The notes beneath the pieces are model-generated. The model saw only the letters and a list, made by a program, of their open reading frames with translations. It made no database searches and was not told where the DNA came from. Both the position numbers and the translations under genes were made by a program. From Halomonas sp. S3-1-1 (GTDB taxonomy: Bacteria; Pseudomonadota; Gammaproteobacteria; Pseudomonadales; Halomonadaceae), in the NCBI RefSeq assembly GCF_023757625.1, contig NZ_JALGBZ010000002.1, positions 434,001-498,000 of the forward strand: a stretch of 64,000 nucleotides of DNA, written 5' to 3'. Shown one piece after another: positions 26,563-34,524 of this stretch. The stretch's first letter is position 1. Each line of letters begins with the position of its first letter.

Positions 26563-26705
26563 GGTCTGTCTAAAAAGTCGACGAGCGAAGGCAAGACAAG
26601 GCAAAAATTGGCGAAGAAGCGGAGTTTACGTTAAGTAAATGAGCATTCTGAGCCAATTTTTAACGCCGTATTGTCGAGCGCAGACACTTTTCAGACAGAG
26701 CCTAA
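26559..26705. mobile_element. 147-bp MITE-like palindromic element
   Basis: The ends are imperfect inverted repeats: TTAGGGTCTGTCTAAAAAGT on the left and, read on the other strand, TTAGGCTCTGTCTGAAAAGT on the right (18 of 20 match). Inside, AAAAATTGGC pairs with GCCAATTTTT, and GTTTAC/GTAAAT form the centre, so the whole element folds into one long hairpin. It has no coding capacity. It sits exactly between the ankyrin-like gene and the carboxylesterase start, with no room left on either side. I saw only this copy in the window. Confidence 0.7.
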
Positions 26706-26715
26706 CAGGATGCCC

Positions 26716-28059
26716 ATGCCGACGACTGATACCCTGCAAGACGCCCCGTGCTTCACCGCCCCCGCCGGCGAGATCATCGGCTGGACTGACCGCGGCGCGA
26801 TTCGCGCCACCGGCATCCGCTACGCAAGCGTTGAACGCTTCTGCCCGCCGGTGGACGAGCCGCCTTCGAGCGCGCCCATTCACGCCACCGAATGGTCGCC
26901 CGCCGCGCCGCAGAATATCGTGCCGGAGCTCAACCACGCCCTGGGCGTGAGTGCGGGGGAGTTCGTCGTTAGTGAAGAGGCGCTGCACCTGTCCGTAACG
27001 CTGCCGGAAAGCCCCTCCAGCACGCCGCGCCCGGTCATGGTGTGGATCCACGGCGGCTCCTACGTGTTCGGCACGGCGGATCTGCCGGTGTTCGATACCC
27101 GCCCGCTGGCACTTGAAAACGATGTGATCGTGGTGGGAGTGAACTACCGGCTGGGGCTTCTAGGGTTTATCGGCGGGGAAGGACGCCCGGCGAACCTGGG
27201 GCTGCTCGATCTGATCTCGGCGCTGCGCTGGATTAACGCCAACATCGAAGCCTTCGGCGGCGATCCGGACAACGTGACGCTGTTCGGCCACTCCGCCGGG
27301 GGCGACGCCGCGGCGCACCTGATGATTGCCGAAGGCGCCGAAGGCCTTTTCCAGCGTGCCATCATCCAGAGCGCGCCGCTCGGCATCAGCCGGGGACGGG
27401 CGAAAATGAACGCCAAAATGTTCCAGCAGGCCGCCGCGGCCACCGATGACATGCCGCTGGGCGAGGTGCTCGCCCTGCAAACGAAGGTCGTCAAGACCGC
27501 CCAGGGCTTTGGGCTTAAATCCGCCATGCCGTTTTCGACCCAGTACGGCCACTACCCGCTGCCGAAGGAGAAGCAGGCGCCCGCCGCCTGGCAGCGCGCA
27601 GCGGCGAATATCGATGTGTTCATCGGCACCACCTGTGAAGAAACCGCGCTGTTTCTGGTCATGTCGCCGGGGCTGACGCGCCTGCGCCACATGCCGTTTC
27701 TGGGCGCGCCGCTCACCGGCGCCATGGTCGCTGCCACTACGCGCAAGGTGTACCGGTATGACGCCCACGCCTTTGCCCGCCGCCACGCCAAAGCCGGTGG
27801 CCGTGCCTTCGTTTACCGGTTCGACTGGAACAAGGGCCGCGCGCCCTATGGCGCCGCCCACACGCTGGAGCTTCCGCTGCTGTTGGGCGAGCCGCAGAGC
27901 TGGCGCGATGCGGATATCATCAAGGGCGTGGCGGAGGATGAGCTTCACGCGTGCGGCCAGCGCCTGCGCACGCTCTGGGCGAATTTTGCTAGAAGCGGCC
28001 AGCTGCCGGAGAAGGGCGAGCTGGAGCCTAAGCTACTGGCGTGGTGGAAGGCGCAGTAA
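26716..28059 (+). CDS. Type-B carboxylesterase/lipase
   Basis: Alpha/beta-hydrolase of about 447 residues (start at ATG 26716, with AGGA upstream; ATG 26710 is an alternative). The oxyanion-hole motif is HGGSYVFG, the nucleophile elbow is GHSAGG, the acid is likely in TCEETALFL, and the histidine is in GAAHTLELPLL. It should hydrolyse carboxylic esters. No signal peptide is seen, so it is probably cytoplasmic. The MITE-like element ends 5-11 bp upstream of the start, so the element must now supply the leader and perhaps the promoter. Confidence 0.9.
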   Translation: MPTTDTLQDAPCFTAPAGEIIGWTDRGAIRATGIRYASVERFCPPVDEPPSSAPIHATEWSPAAPQNIVPELNHALGVSAGEFVVSEEALHLSVTLPESPSSTPRPVMVWIHGGSYVFGTADLPVFDTRPLALENDVIVVGVNYRLGLLGFIGGEGRPANLGLLDLISALRWINANIEAFGGDPDNVTLFGHSAGGDAAAHLMIAEGAEGLFQRAIIQSAPLGISRGRAKMNAKMFQQAAAATDDMPLGEVLALQTKVVKTAQGFGLKSAMPFSTQYGHYPLPKEKQAPAAWQRAAANIDVFIGTTCEETALFLVMSPGLTRLRHMPFLGAPLTGAMVAATTRKVYRYDAHAFARRHAKAGGRAFVYRFDWNKGRAPYGAAHTLELPLLLGEPQSWRDADIIKGVAEDELHACGQRLRTLWANFARSGQLPEKGELEPKLLAWWKAQ

Positions 28060-28152
28060 TGGCGCTGTTGTTGAGGCGCTGGCGTTGATCGAGTTTGATG
28101 AACCTACGCACCACCGCAGGCTCAAAAAATAACCCACCGAACGGAGCACACC

Positions 28153-28677
28153 ATGAGCATCGACAACTGGGATACCGAGTTACCGGAACGGCTGGCCATG
28201 CTCGATCAGCTGAGTTTCGATATCGACGAAGGTTTTGATTTTGAACCCTACGCGCGATTCTTGACCGCCGAGGAAACCACCGAGTGGCTACAGGCCTGGA
28301 CCGACAACCCGCACGCCACCGGCGCGCAGTTTCGCGTTTTCGGCCAGGACGGCAGCGGCGGCTACGCCGCGTTCTGGATGGTGCTGCCGCAAACGCCCAT
28401 CGAGCAGCAGCCGATCGTGTTTTTAGGCTCGGAAGGCGAAAGCGGCGTGATCGCCCGGGATCTTGACGACTTTCTGTGGCTGCTGGCCGGCGGGCTTGGC
28501 CCGCGTGAGGCGCTGGATTACCCCGATGCGAACGCTACGCCCAATGCCGCCTTTCAGGCGTTTGCCCACCAGCACGCGCACTCCCGCGAGCAGAGCGTGT
28601 TCGAAGTCATCGATAATGCCCACCTTACCTACCCGGGCTTTACCGAAGAGCTCGAGCGCCTGTGTCATCCTGAGTGA
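28153..28677 (+). CDS. Hypothetical protein, SMI1/KNR4 (SUKH)-like
   Basis: Acidic protein of 174 residues with no signal peptide or membrane span. The middle part (IVFLGSEGESGVIARDLDDF, then LWLLAGGLGPREALDYP) resembles the SUKH/SMI1-KNR4 fold, which includes immunity proteins against nuclease and other toxins. The match is by eye and tentative. The start has GGAGCAC 5-8 bases upstream. No polymorphic toxin gene is adjacent, so an immunity role cannot be supported from context. It stands as a single gene after the carboxylesterase. Confidence 0.6.
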   Translation: MSIDNWDTELPERLAMLDQLSFDIDEGFDFEPYARFLTAEETTEWLQAWTDNPHATGAQFRVFGQDGSGGYAAFWMVLPQTPIEQQPIVFLGSEGESGVIARDLDDFLWLLAGGLGPREALDYPDANATPNAAFQAFAHQHAHSREQSVFEVIDNAHLTYPGFTEELERLCHPE

Positions 28678-28800
28678 GTCAATGCGCCGCTCGCCGCGGC
28701 GCGTTCGCCGCGCTCTTTAGCGTTATGCAGCTCAACGCGACTGCGCTGTTTGTATTCAGGTAAAATAATACAGTCAACGCTAAAGCAACCAGGAACGAAC

Positions 28801-29283
28801 ATGCAGGACACCATCGATCGCTCGAACGTTTATAAACTCTCGTGGCTCGCCTATTTCAGGCCTTTCTTGATGGCGCTGGTGGTCGGGGCTATCGGGCTTC
28901 TCATTACCGGCTTTGCGAACCAACCCTGGCTTAGCTACGTGGCGCTGGTGGCGGCTATCGTAAGCTTTATCTACAACGTCATTTACGTGAGGAGCGTACG
29001 GCTTTTCGTGGATGAGGCCGGCGTGTGGATCGACGAGGGCGTGTTTCCTTGGCAGAAGGGCAGCCGTGGCGTGAAGTGGCGCGACCTGGATACCGCGCTG
29101 TTCTTCAAGGGCTTCGTGAGCTGGGCGTTCAACTCCTACGCAATCACCATTGGCCACCGCTACACCAAGGACAGCGAGATCAACATTCGCCACGTGAAAA
29201 ACGGCAAGCGCTTCGTCGAGCTGGTGAACAACGAGCATTATCGCCTGGTGGGCGAAATGCCCAGCATCAACGCGGCAGGCTAA
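28801..29283 (+). CDS. Small membrane protein with PH-like domain
   Basis: 160 residues from ATG 28801, with AGGAAC 6 bases upstream; an ATG at 28750 in frame has no site. Two hydrophobic spans lie at about residues 20-65 (FLMALVVGAIGLLITGFA and LSYVALVAAIVSFIYNVIYV). A soluble tail follows with VRLFVDEAGVWIDEGVFPW and a basic RHVKNGKRFVELV, which resembles the bacterial PH (DUF304-type) fold. Function unknown. It stands alone. Confidence 0.65.
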   Translation: MQDTIDRSNVYKLSWLAYFRPFLMALVVGAIGLLITGFANQPWLSYVALVAAIVSFIYNVIYVRSVRLFVDEAGVWIDEGVFPWQKGSRGVKWRDLDTALFFKGFVSWAFNSYAITIGHRYTKDSEINIRHVKNGKRFVELVNNEHYRLVGEMPSINAAG

Positions 29284-29409
29284 GTACCGCTGCCAAGCCC
29301 AAAAAACTATGCAAGGTCTCAAGCTTCGAGCGAGCCTTATTGATATGGATCTGCTTCGGTAAAGCGCCCGAGGCAGGTCGTGAATGCGTCATCAGAGGCT
29401 CAACTGACG

Positions 29410-29649
29410 TTATCGCTGAATCCAAATCCATAGCATTGCCGCCCACCCTGCCAGCGTCAGCAGCAGATAGGTGCCCGCCACGGGCGTGACGATCAGCCAG
29501 ATCAGGCCATAAACAATCGTATGGCGTCGGAAGAACGGACGTTTTGCTCCATCCTTGTGCGCCAGTGCAAGAACGACAACGCCAATTGCCGCGATGATCT
29601 GCCAGATGACGAGTAGCACGGTTAGAGGCGCTTGCGAGATCGGAATCAC
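29410..29649 (-). CDS. Small two/three-span membrane protein
   Basis: 79 residues, mostly hydrophobic, with spans at about residues 8-28 (TVLLVIWQIIAAIGVVVLAL), 44-62 (TIVYGLIWLIVTPVAGTYLL) and a C-terminal WAAMLWIWIQR. A basic loop HKDGAKRPFFRRH lies between. It overlaps the upstream exported-protein gene by 4 bp (ATGA), which supports it as real and cotranscribed. No family recognised. Confidence 0.6.
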   Translation of the reverse strand: MIPISQAPLTVLLVIWQIIAAIGVVVLALAHKDGAKRPFFRRHTIVYGLIWLIVTPVAGTYLLLTLAGWAAMLWIWIQR

Positions 29650-30140
29650 TGTGGGTAGAAGCTCAGGTGCACATAGTCGCCCGTAATACCGGTGGTCACT
29701 GGCGCGACGACCACATCCCCTTGGGCATCACTGTAGCCAAAGCCGCCGTTGCCAAAATCCTCGAACGCCTCCCACTGCGTGAACTCGGCACCGGCGGCCT
29801 GCGCCAGGGCGGCCGCCAGCGCTTCGCTCTGCGCCATCGGCTCGTCCACGCTGGTCATGATGATGGTGCATTTATCGTTCGTAAACGAGGCGCCGATCAG
29901 CACCGAGGCGTTGATGCCGTTTGGGCCGGTGTAGCTGACATAGGTGAGGTCCGACCCCATGCTGAGTTTATCGCCGAAAATATCAGAGCTGGACAGCCGG
30001 TTTATCGACTTTTCCAGATTGCCGCCGGGTTTCAGGCAGTAGTCCCGAAAATAGGCCAAACCGCTATCCATACGGTCCTGCGCAAAAGCGGTAGTGGTGG
30101 AGCACGCCAGCAGGCCCACTGCTATCACGAAGGGTTTCAT
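29646..30140 (-). CDS. Exported protein of unknown function
   Basis: 164 residues with a signal peptide (MKPFVIAVGLLACSTTTAFA, cleavage probably after AFA at residue 20). The mature protein is about 144 residues with two cysteines (YFRDYCLKPGG and NDKCTIIM) that may form a disulphide. It resembles small periplasmic proteins annotated as NMCC_0638-like, but the match is from memory and weak. It forms a two-gene unit with the small membrane protein that overlaps its end. Function unknown. It is the last GC-rich gene before the AT-rich island. Confidence 0.65.
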   Translation of the reverse strand: MKPFVIAVGLLACSTTTAFAQDRMDSGLAYFRDYCLKPGGNLEKSINRLSSSDIFGDKLSMGSDLTYVSYTGPNGINASVLIGASFTNDKCTIIMTSVDEPMAQSEALAAALAQAAGAEFTQWEAFEDFGNGGFGYSDAQGDVVVAPVTTGITGDYVHLSFYPQ

Positions 30141-30702
30141 TGCGGGGTTTCCTTAGTGGTTTTGACGGTAGGTCGAAGCTGTTGGCGCAGCGTACTCAAT
30201 GCACCGACAGCAAAACGGCCCGCATCATCGTGATCCGGTGAAACCAGAACATAATATAGATGGGGCTAATATATTCAATGGAACGCTAGTGTAGTGCCTT
30301 CAGGGTGGGCTTCATTAGCTGTGCTTGGTAAGCGATTCAGCTGGATAGTAGAGCTAGCGTCGTGTGAGGAAGCTGCGGATTTTGGCTCACCTATTGTGTC
30401 TTCGCCATCAACCAGTAGGCAAAGCGCAGGTGAGTACGGCCACATGAATTATAGTGAGGTAAGCGATAGCACTGAAGCGGGGCTTCACTCGCGCCGTAGA
30501 GCGTTTGCTATCGACTAAAAGCTAGGTCGCTGTGCTAGGACTAACCTAAGTTAACTGATAGTGTTGGATTATTAGAGAGAACAAAGCTTCAAGAAAATGT
30601 CGTATTTCGACCCAAAAGAGCCGACCACGATCAGGTAGTTCCGAGCATCGCCGCAACGAGCTTTTCTGCGCGGTGTTCATGGCTAGCGACTAAGAGTATC
30701 GA
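30141..30702. other. 562-bp gene-free left flank of the AT-rich island
   Basis: No convincing gene is seen here. Short open frames exist (for example 30294-30518) but have no ribosome binding site or recognisable product. Base composition changes from GC-rich to clearly AT-richer across the stretch. It must hold the promoter for the defence-type operon. I did not find a clear integrase remnant, tRNA or att repeat. Confidence 0.5.
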
Positions 30703-31752
30703 TTGAATCAGAGGCAGGTTGACCCAGCAAAAATGCAGAGTTACATGATTGAGCACGGGATGCTGCGCCAGAGCTTGACTGCAAAACTTTGTGAGCGAGA
30801 TCGCGGAGAACTTCATGTGCACATGAACGGAGCGATCCCGTTGTCGATCATTCAAAACATCCTTGCCGACGAATCAACTGAGCTGCCGCCTGATTTTTTA
30901 ATTGAGCGGGACTTGGTGCGGTACACCCCATGTCAGTCACTTGCGTCATACCTGACTCCTTGGCAGGTTTTGCGTCTTTTTCCTAAAAAGCGCGAGAATT
31001 TGGATCGTCTTACCTTAGCGGTCGTTGCGAGTCTCGCGGAAAACAATGTGCGCTTTGTGGAACTTCGCAGCAGCGTTTTGTACCTTGCGAGTCTGCAAAA
31101 TAGCTCTCCTACTCAAGCTCTGGAACGCCTTATAGAGTCGTCCAGAGCCGCGGCTGACCAATTTGGCATGCGTCTAGGTTTGATCCTCACGGTGACCCGG
31201 GGCGACTACAGCTCGGTTGCCCTGTCCACACTTTTGCAGGCATATCAAAATCTTGGTGAGCCAGAGGATGTGGTAGGGCTTGATCTGGCGGGTGACGAGG
31301 AAATTGCTTATCCCAGCGAATTGCCGTCGTTATATCGGAAGGCGAAAGACAGGTTTGGACTAGGCATCACTATACATGCCGGCGAAACCGGACGCGTGGA
31401 CAACGTTAGGGCAGCTGTGAAATTGTTTGGTGCAGACCGTATTGGCCATGGAACAGCCGCTAGCAAGGATCCTTACTTGTTAGATCTCTTGGCGAGGCGA
31501 GATATCTGCATCGAAGTATGCCCAATAAGCAACAGGCTCACCGGAGCTGTCCCTGACGATGAGGAACATCCTCTGCTAGAGTTTCGACGTCACCAAGTTC
31601 CCTTTGTCATTTGCTCGGACAACCCAGCAATTCATCAGCGAGGCCTTACAGACGATGATGCTGCAGCGATGACTGAGGGACTATCTGCTAGTGATATCTA
31701 CCAACAGTTTGAGGTTGCCAAAAGGTTCTCATTCATAGAGGGTCTAGATTGA
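30703..31752 (+). CDS. komA: Adenosine deaminase family protein (KomA-like)
   Basis: 349 residues from TTG 30703, which has AAGAG upstream; ATG codons at 30733, 30745 and 30760 are alternatives. All catalytic elements of adenosine deaminase are present: zinc ligands His38 and His40 (HVH), His225 and Glu228 (HAGE), His249 (RIGHG) and Asp306 (CSDN). GLDLAGDE is also conserved. It should deaminate adenine in a nucleoside or nucleotide. It heads a tightly overlapped operon with a HAM1-like and a SIR2-like gene, the composition of the Kongming antiphage system, where the deaminase helps produce dITP as a messenger. The kom name is by gene content only. AT-richer than its surroundings. Confidence 0.85.
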   Translation: MNQRQVDPAKMQSYMIEHGMLRQSLTAKLCERDRGELHVHMNGAIPLSIIQNILADESTELPPDFLIERDLVRYTPCQSLASYLTPWQVLRLFPKKRENLDRLTLAVVASLAENNVRFVELRSSVLYLASLQNSSPTQALERLIESSRAAADQFGMRLGLILTVTRGDYSSVALSTLLQAYQNLGEPEDVVGLDLAGDEEIAYPSELPSLYRKAKDRFGLGITIHAGETGRVDNVRAAVKLFGADRIGHGTAASKDPYLLDLLARRDICIEVCPISNRLTGAVPDDEEHPLLEFRRHQVPFVICSDNPAIHQRGLTDDDAAAMTEGLSASDIYQQFEVAKRFSFIEGLD

Positions 31753-32309
31753 AAATCCGATTCATGTCCGGTAATCAGCATAAGGTCAACGAGGTGCAGC
31801 GAATTCTTGCCCCTGTTGGGGTAGATGTCGTGCCGGTGTCGCGGAAAATTGAAGAGTTGCAGACGGAAGACGTCGAGCGCTTGGTGCGGGATAAGTTGAT
31901 CAAGGCCTTCGAAGCTATAGGTCGGCCTCTTTTCGTTGAGCACACAGGACTCTACCTAAACGGTCTTAACGGGCTACCTGCAGGGTTGACCCAAATATTC
32001 TGGGACAAGCTGGAAGCAGATAGATTAGTTAAGCTTGTAGCAGGTCTCGGCGACGCCGAAGTAACCGCAAAAACGGTACTTGGGTATTGCGATGGACGTG
32101 AAATCCGCCTCTTCTCAGGCTCCATTGAAGGAACTGTTCCTCCCGTACCGGCTGGCCCAACGGACTTCCAATGGGACTGTGTTTTTGTCCCGAAAGGGCA
32201 CAACAAAACCTTCGCCGAAATGGGGCCGGCTAAAGACAAAATTTCAATGCGTCGCAAAGCTCTCGATCAGTTTGCCGAATACCTCAGAAATTATAGGGGA
32301 ATAAGATGA
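31749..32309 (+). CDS. komB: HAM1/ITPase-like protein, probable dITP sensor (KomB-like)
   Basis: 186 residues starting at TTG 31749, overlapping the deaminase stop by 4 bp. The fold of the RdgB/HAM1/ITPA family is clear: MSGNQHKVNEV at the start, LNGLNGLPAG in the middle, and FQWDCVFVPKG then TFAEMGP near the end. The catalytic Asp of the family motif VEDTGL is His65 here (FVEHTGL), and the purine-contacting His of SHR is Met167 (ISMRR). Glu40 is kept. The protein should bind a purine nucleoside triphosphate but hydrolyse it poorly, which fits a sensor that recognises dITP and activates the SIR2 partner. That role is inferred from the Kongming system. Confidence 0.85.
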   Translation: MKIRFMSGNQHKVNEVQRILAPVGVDVVPVSRKIEELQTEDVERLVRDKLIKAFEAIGRPLFVEHTGLYLNGLNGLPAGLTQIFWDKLEADRLVKLVAGLGDAEVTAKTVLGYCDGREIRLFSGSIEGTVPPVPAGPTDFQWDCVFVPKGHNKTFAEMGPAKDKISMRRKALDQFAEYLRNYRGIR

Positions 32310-33118
32310 ACGACGAGTTGCTGCGTTCACATCATGCCGGCAAACTTATGCTTTTTGTAGGCGCAGGAGTGTCTGCCAACCTTGGTTTACCCACTTGGAG
32401 CGAGCTAATCGAACGCATTGCTCAAGACCTGGGTTATGACCCGAAGATATTCTCCACTTATGGGACTCCGCTTGCGCTTGCGGAGTACTACAAGAGAAAG
32501 AAGGGAACTCTGGGCCCGCTTCGAAGCTGGATGGATCGCGAGTGGGACAGGCCCAGTGAAGACATCTCAAACTCCGAGATTCATCGACTGATTACTATTG
32601 GAAGATTCTCACGGATTTACACCACCAATTATGATAGGTGGCTTGAAATGGCCCATGACAAGTTCAATGTGCCGTACGACAAGATCGCAAAAGTTGCTGA
32701 CCTCGTAACTGCCACTGAAGGCCGGCGTCAGATCGTGAAATTCCACGGAGACTTCGATGACGAGAATTCAATCGTACTCGATGAAACCAGCTATTTTCAG
32801 CGACTGAATTATGACTCTCCGCTGGATATAAAACTCAGTAATGACGTTTTGGGGAATTCTGTTCTTTTTATTGGATACAGTATCTCGGATATCAATATTC
32901 GACTCTTGTTTTATCGATTGACGGAAATGTGGGGACGATCTGTTCTATCATCTGCAAGGCCAAAGTCTTACGTTTTTACGAATAAACCTAATCCTGTAGC
33001 ACAGGAGGTATTAGGACAGTGGGGTATCGAGATGATCATCTCGGAAGAGGATAATCCCAAGAAAGCGCTCACGGATTTTCTTCAAGAATTGGTTACCAGC
33101 CACGATCTGAACGGTTAA
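32306..33118 (+). CDS. komC: SIR2 family NADase-like effector (KomC-like)
   Basis: 270 residues, overlapping the previous gene by 4 bp (ATGA). Sirtuin-fold NAD-binding motifs are in order: GAGVSAN at residues 19-25, YTTNYD at 105-110 with catalytic-type Asn108, KFHGDF with His147, and FIGYSISDINIR further on. The zinc-binding Cys cluster of deacetylase sirtuins is absent, as in the bacterial defence SIR2 group that degrades NAD+. Placed after a deaminase and a HAM1-like sensor, it is the expected effector of a Kongming-type abortive system. The gene ends the overlapped operon; 280 bp separate it from the 5'-nucleotidase. Confidence 0.88.
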   Translation: MNDELLRSHHAGKLMLFVGAGVSANLGLPTWSELIERIAQDLGYDPKIFSTYGTPLALAEYYKRKKGTLGPLRSWMDREWDRPSEDISNSEIHRLITIGRFSRIYTTNYDRWLEMAHDKFNVPYDKIAKVADLVTATEGRRQIVKFHGDFDDENSIVLDETSYFQRLNYDSPLDIKLSNDVLGNSVLFIGYSISDINIRLLFYRLTEMWGRSVLSSARPKSYVFTNKPNPVAQEVLGQWGIEMIISEEDNPKKALTDFLQELVTSHDLNG

Positions 33119-33398
33119 TACCCATTCGATATGGCGATGCTGAGCTTGCGAACGGTAGCTATGGATCGAAGTGGTTAGGTGCCAACCCAAAGTAGCCGAT
33201 CCGCCAAAGCCAGTCAGCCTGTTAATTGATGTTATATAGCCGGAAACATGATTGATTTTTGTTGTTGAGCAGTCTTGATACACCTCATTTAAAATATATT
33301 GTGAGCAGTATGGGATATGAAATTAAGGAAAGATCCGACATTTCAATCTAATCAAAATACGCGCCGTCTAATACCTGTTAGCGATCAAGGGGGAATCT

Positions 33399-34337
33399 GT
33401 GCCTTACGAATTAAAAGATCGGCTTGTTGTAGGAGTAGCATCAAGCGCCATGTTTGACTTGTCTGAATCAGACAAAGTCTTCCGCACTCAAGGTGAAGAA
33501 AAATATCGAGAATACCAAGAAGCCCATAAGGACGAACCTCTTGGCGAGGGGCTTTCCTTCTCTTTTATCAAGCGACTTCTTTCCTTAAATGACCTGAGCA
33601 CAGTTGATGCTGGACCACTAATTGAAGTGGTTTTGCTGTCTCGCAATGACCCGGATACAGGGCTTAGAGTTATGAAATCCATAGAACATCATGGGCTTTC
33701 TATTTCTCGTGCAATATTTCAGCAGGGTCTATCGCCCTACGATTACATTCCGGCTCTAAATATATCGCTATTTCTCTCGGCAAATAAAAGTGATGTTCTT
33801 GAGGCAATTGCCAAGGGGTTTCCAGCTGGCTATGTAATGGAGTCTAAAAAGATTGATGATCCGAATGACACTACCCTTCGAATCGCTTTCGACTTTGATG
33901 GCGTGATTGCTGACGACGCGTCAGAAACAGTAATGCAACAACGAAATCTAACTGAGTTTCATGATCATGAAACTGCTAACGTGATGGAGCCACATGGCGG
34001 AGGCCCTCTCAAAGAGTTCTTGCTTCGAATATCAAAGATCCAAATAGCCGAGGAGAAAAAGAGAAAAATCGATCCTACTTACAAGAATCGTTTGCGTGTC
34101 TCTATTGTCACAGCGAGAAATGCTCCATCCCACGAACGTGCCATTAATACTCTGAAGAGCTGGGGTGTGATGGCGAATGATGCATTCTTTTTAGGTGGCG
34201 TTGAGAAAAAACTGGTGTTAGACGTCCTTCAGCCGCACATCTTCTTTGACGATCAATCAGGTCATCTGGCTACCGCAAGTGAAGTTGCGCCTTCAGTGCA
34301 CATACCTTTTGGTATTACAAATAAGTCTAAAGAGTAA
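33399..34337 (+). CDS. Cytosolic 5'-nucleotidase (cN-I type)
   Basis: 312 residues starting at GTG 33399, with AAGGGGG 5 bases upstream. The HAD-type nucleophile motif is DFDGVIADD (residues 165-173), with VSIVTARNAPSHERA and HIFFDDQSGHL later. This matches the NT5C1/cN-I family, which removes phosphate from AMP, IMP and deoxynucleoside monophosphates. It shares the AT-rich composition of the defence operon and lies 280 bp downstream on the same strand, so it may have its own promoter. It could be an island passenger or limit dAMP/dIMP levels for the system; the latter is inference. Confidence 0.82.
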   Translation: MPYELKDRLVVGVASSAMFDLSESDKVFRTQGEEKYREYQEAHKDEPLGEGLSFSFIKRLLSLNDLSTVDAGPLIEVVLLSRNDPDTGLRVMKSIEHHGLSISRAIFQQGLSPYDYIPALNISLFLSANKSDVLEAIAKGFPAGYVMESKKIDDPNDTTLRIAFDFDGVIADDASETVMQQRNLTEFHDHETANVMEPHGGGPLKEFLLRISKIQIAEEKKRKIDPTYKNRLRVSIVTARNAPSHERAINTLKSWGVMANDAFFLGGVEKKLVLDVLQPHIFFDDQSGHLATASEVAPSVHIPFGITNKSKE

Positions 34338-34477
34338 TTGCTAAAAATGGATTTAAGTCGCTGCTTCTTCACTTTGTGTATCAACTCAGATGTTATATTA
34401 CTATCGTCTGATGTCCGCTCTTAGCCGATAGCTGATCCCCTTTAAGAAATACTCGCCTCAAATATTCATGCTTCCAA

Positions 34478-34510
34478 ATATAGGGCAACACACATTACGT
34501 TGCCCTATAT
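34478..34510. terminator. Perfect 12-bp inverted repeat at the island's right edge
   Basis: ATATAGGGCAAC and GTTGCCCTATAT flank a 9-base loop. It sits between the end of the AT-rich island and the convergent PAP2 gene, so it may be a bidirectional terminator. There is no long T-tract. It could equally be a recombination or boundary site. Confidence 0.5.
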
Positions 34511-34524
34511 ACACTAGAAACGGT

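Noticed and set aside
30294..30518. 74-codon frame at the left flank of the island
   Set aside because: No ribosome binding site, no recognisable product and composition like non-coding sequence.
33119..33398. Toxin-antitoxin or small RNA gene between the SIR2-like and 5'-nucleotidase genes
   Set aside because: No open frame with a ribosome binding site and no clear hairpin-terminator structure was seen.
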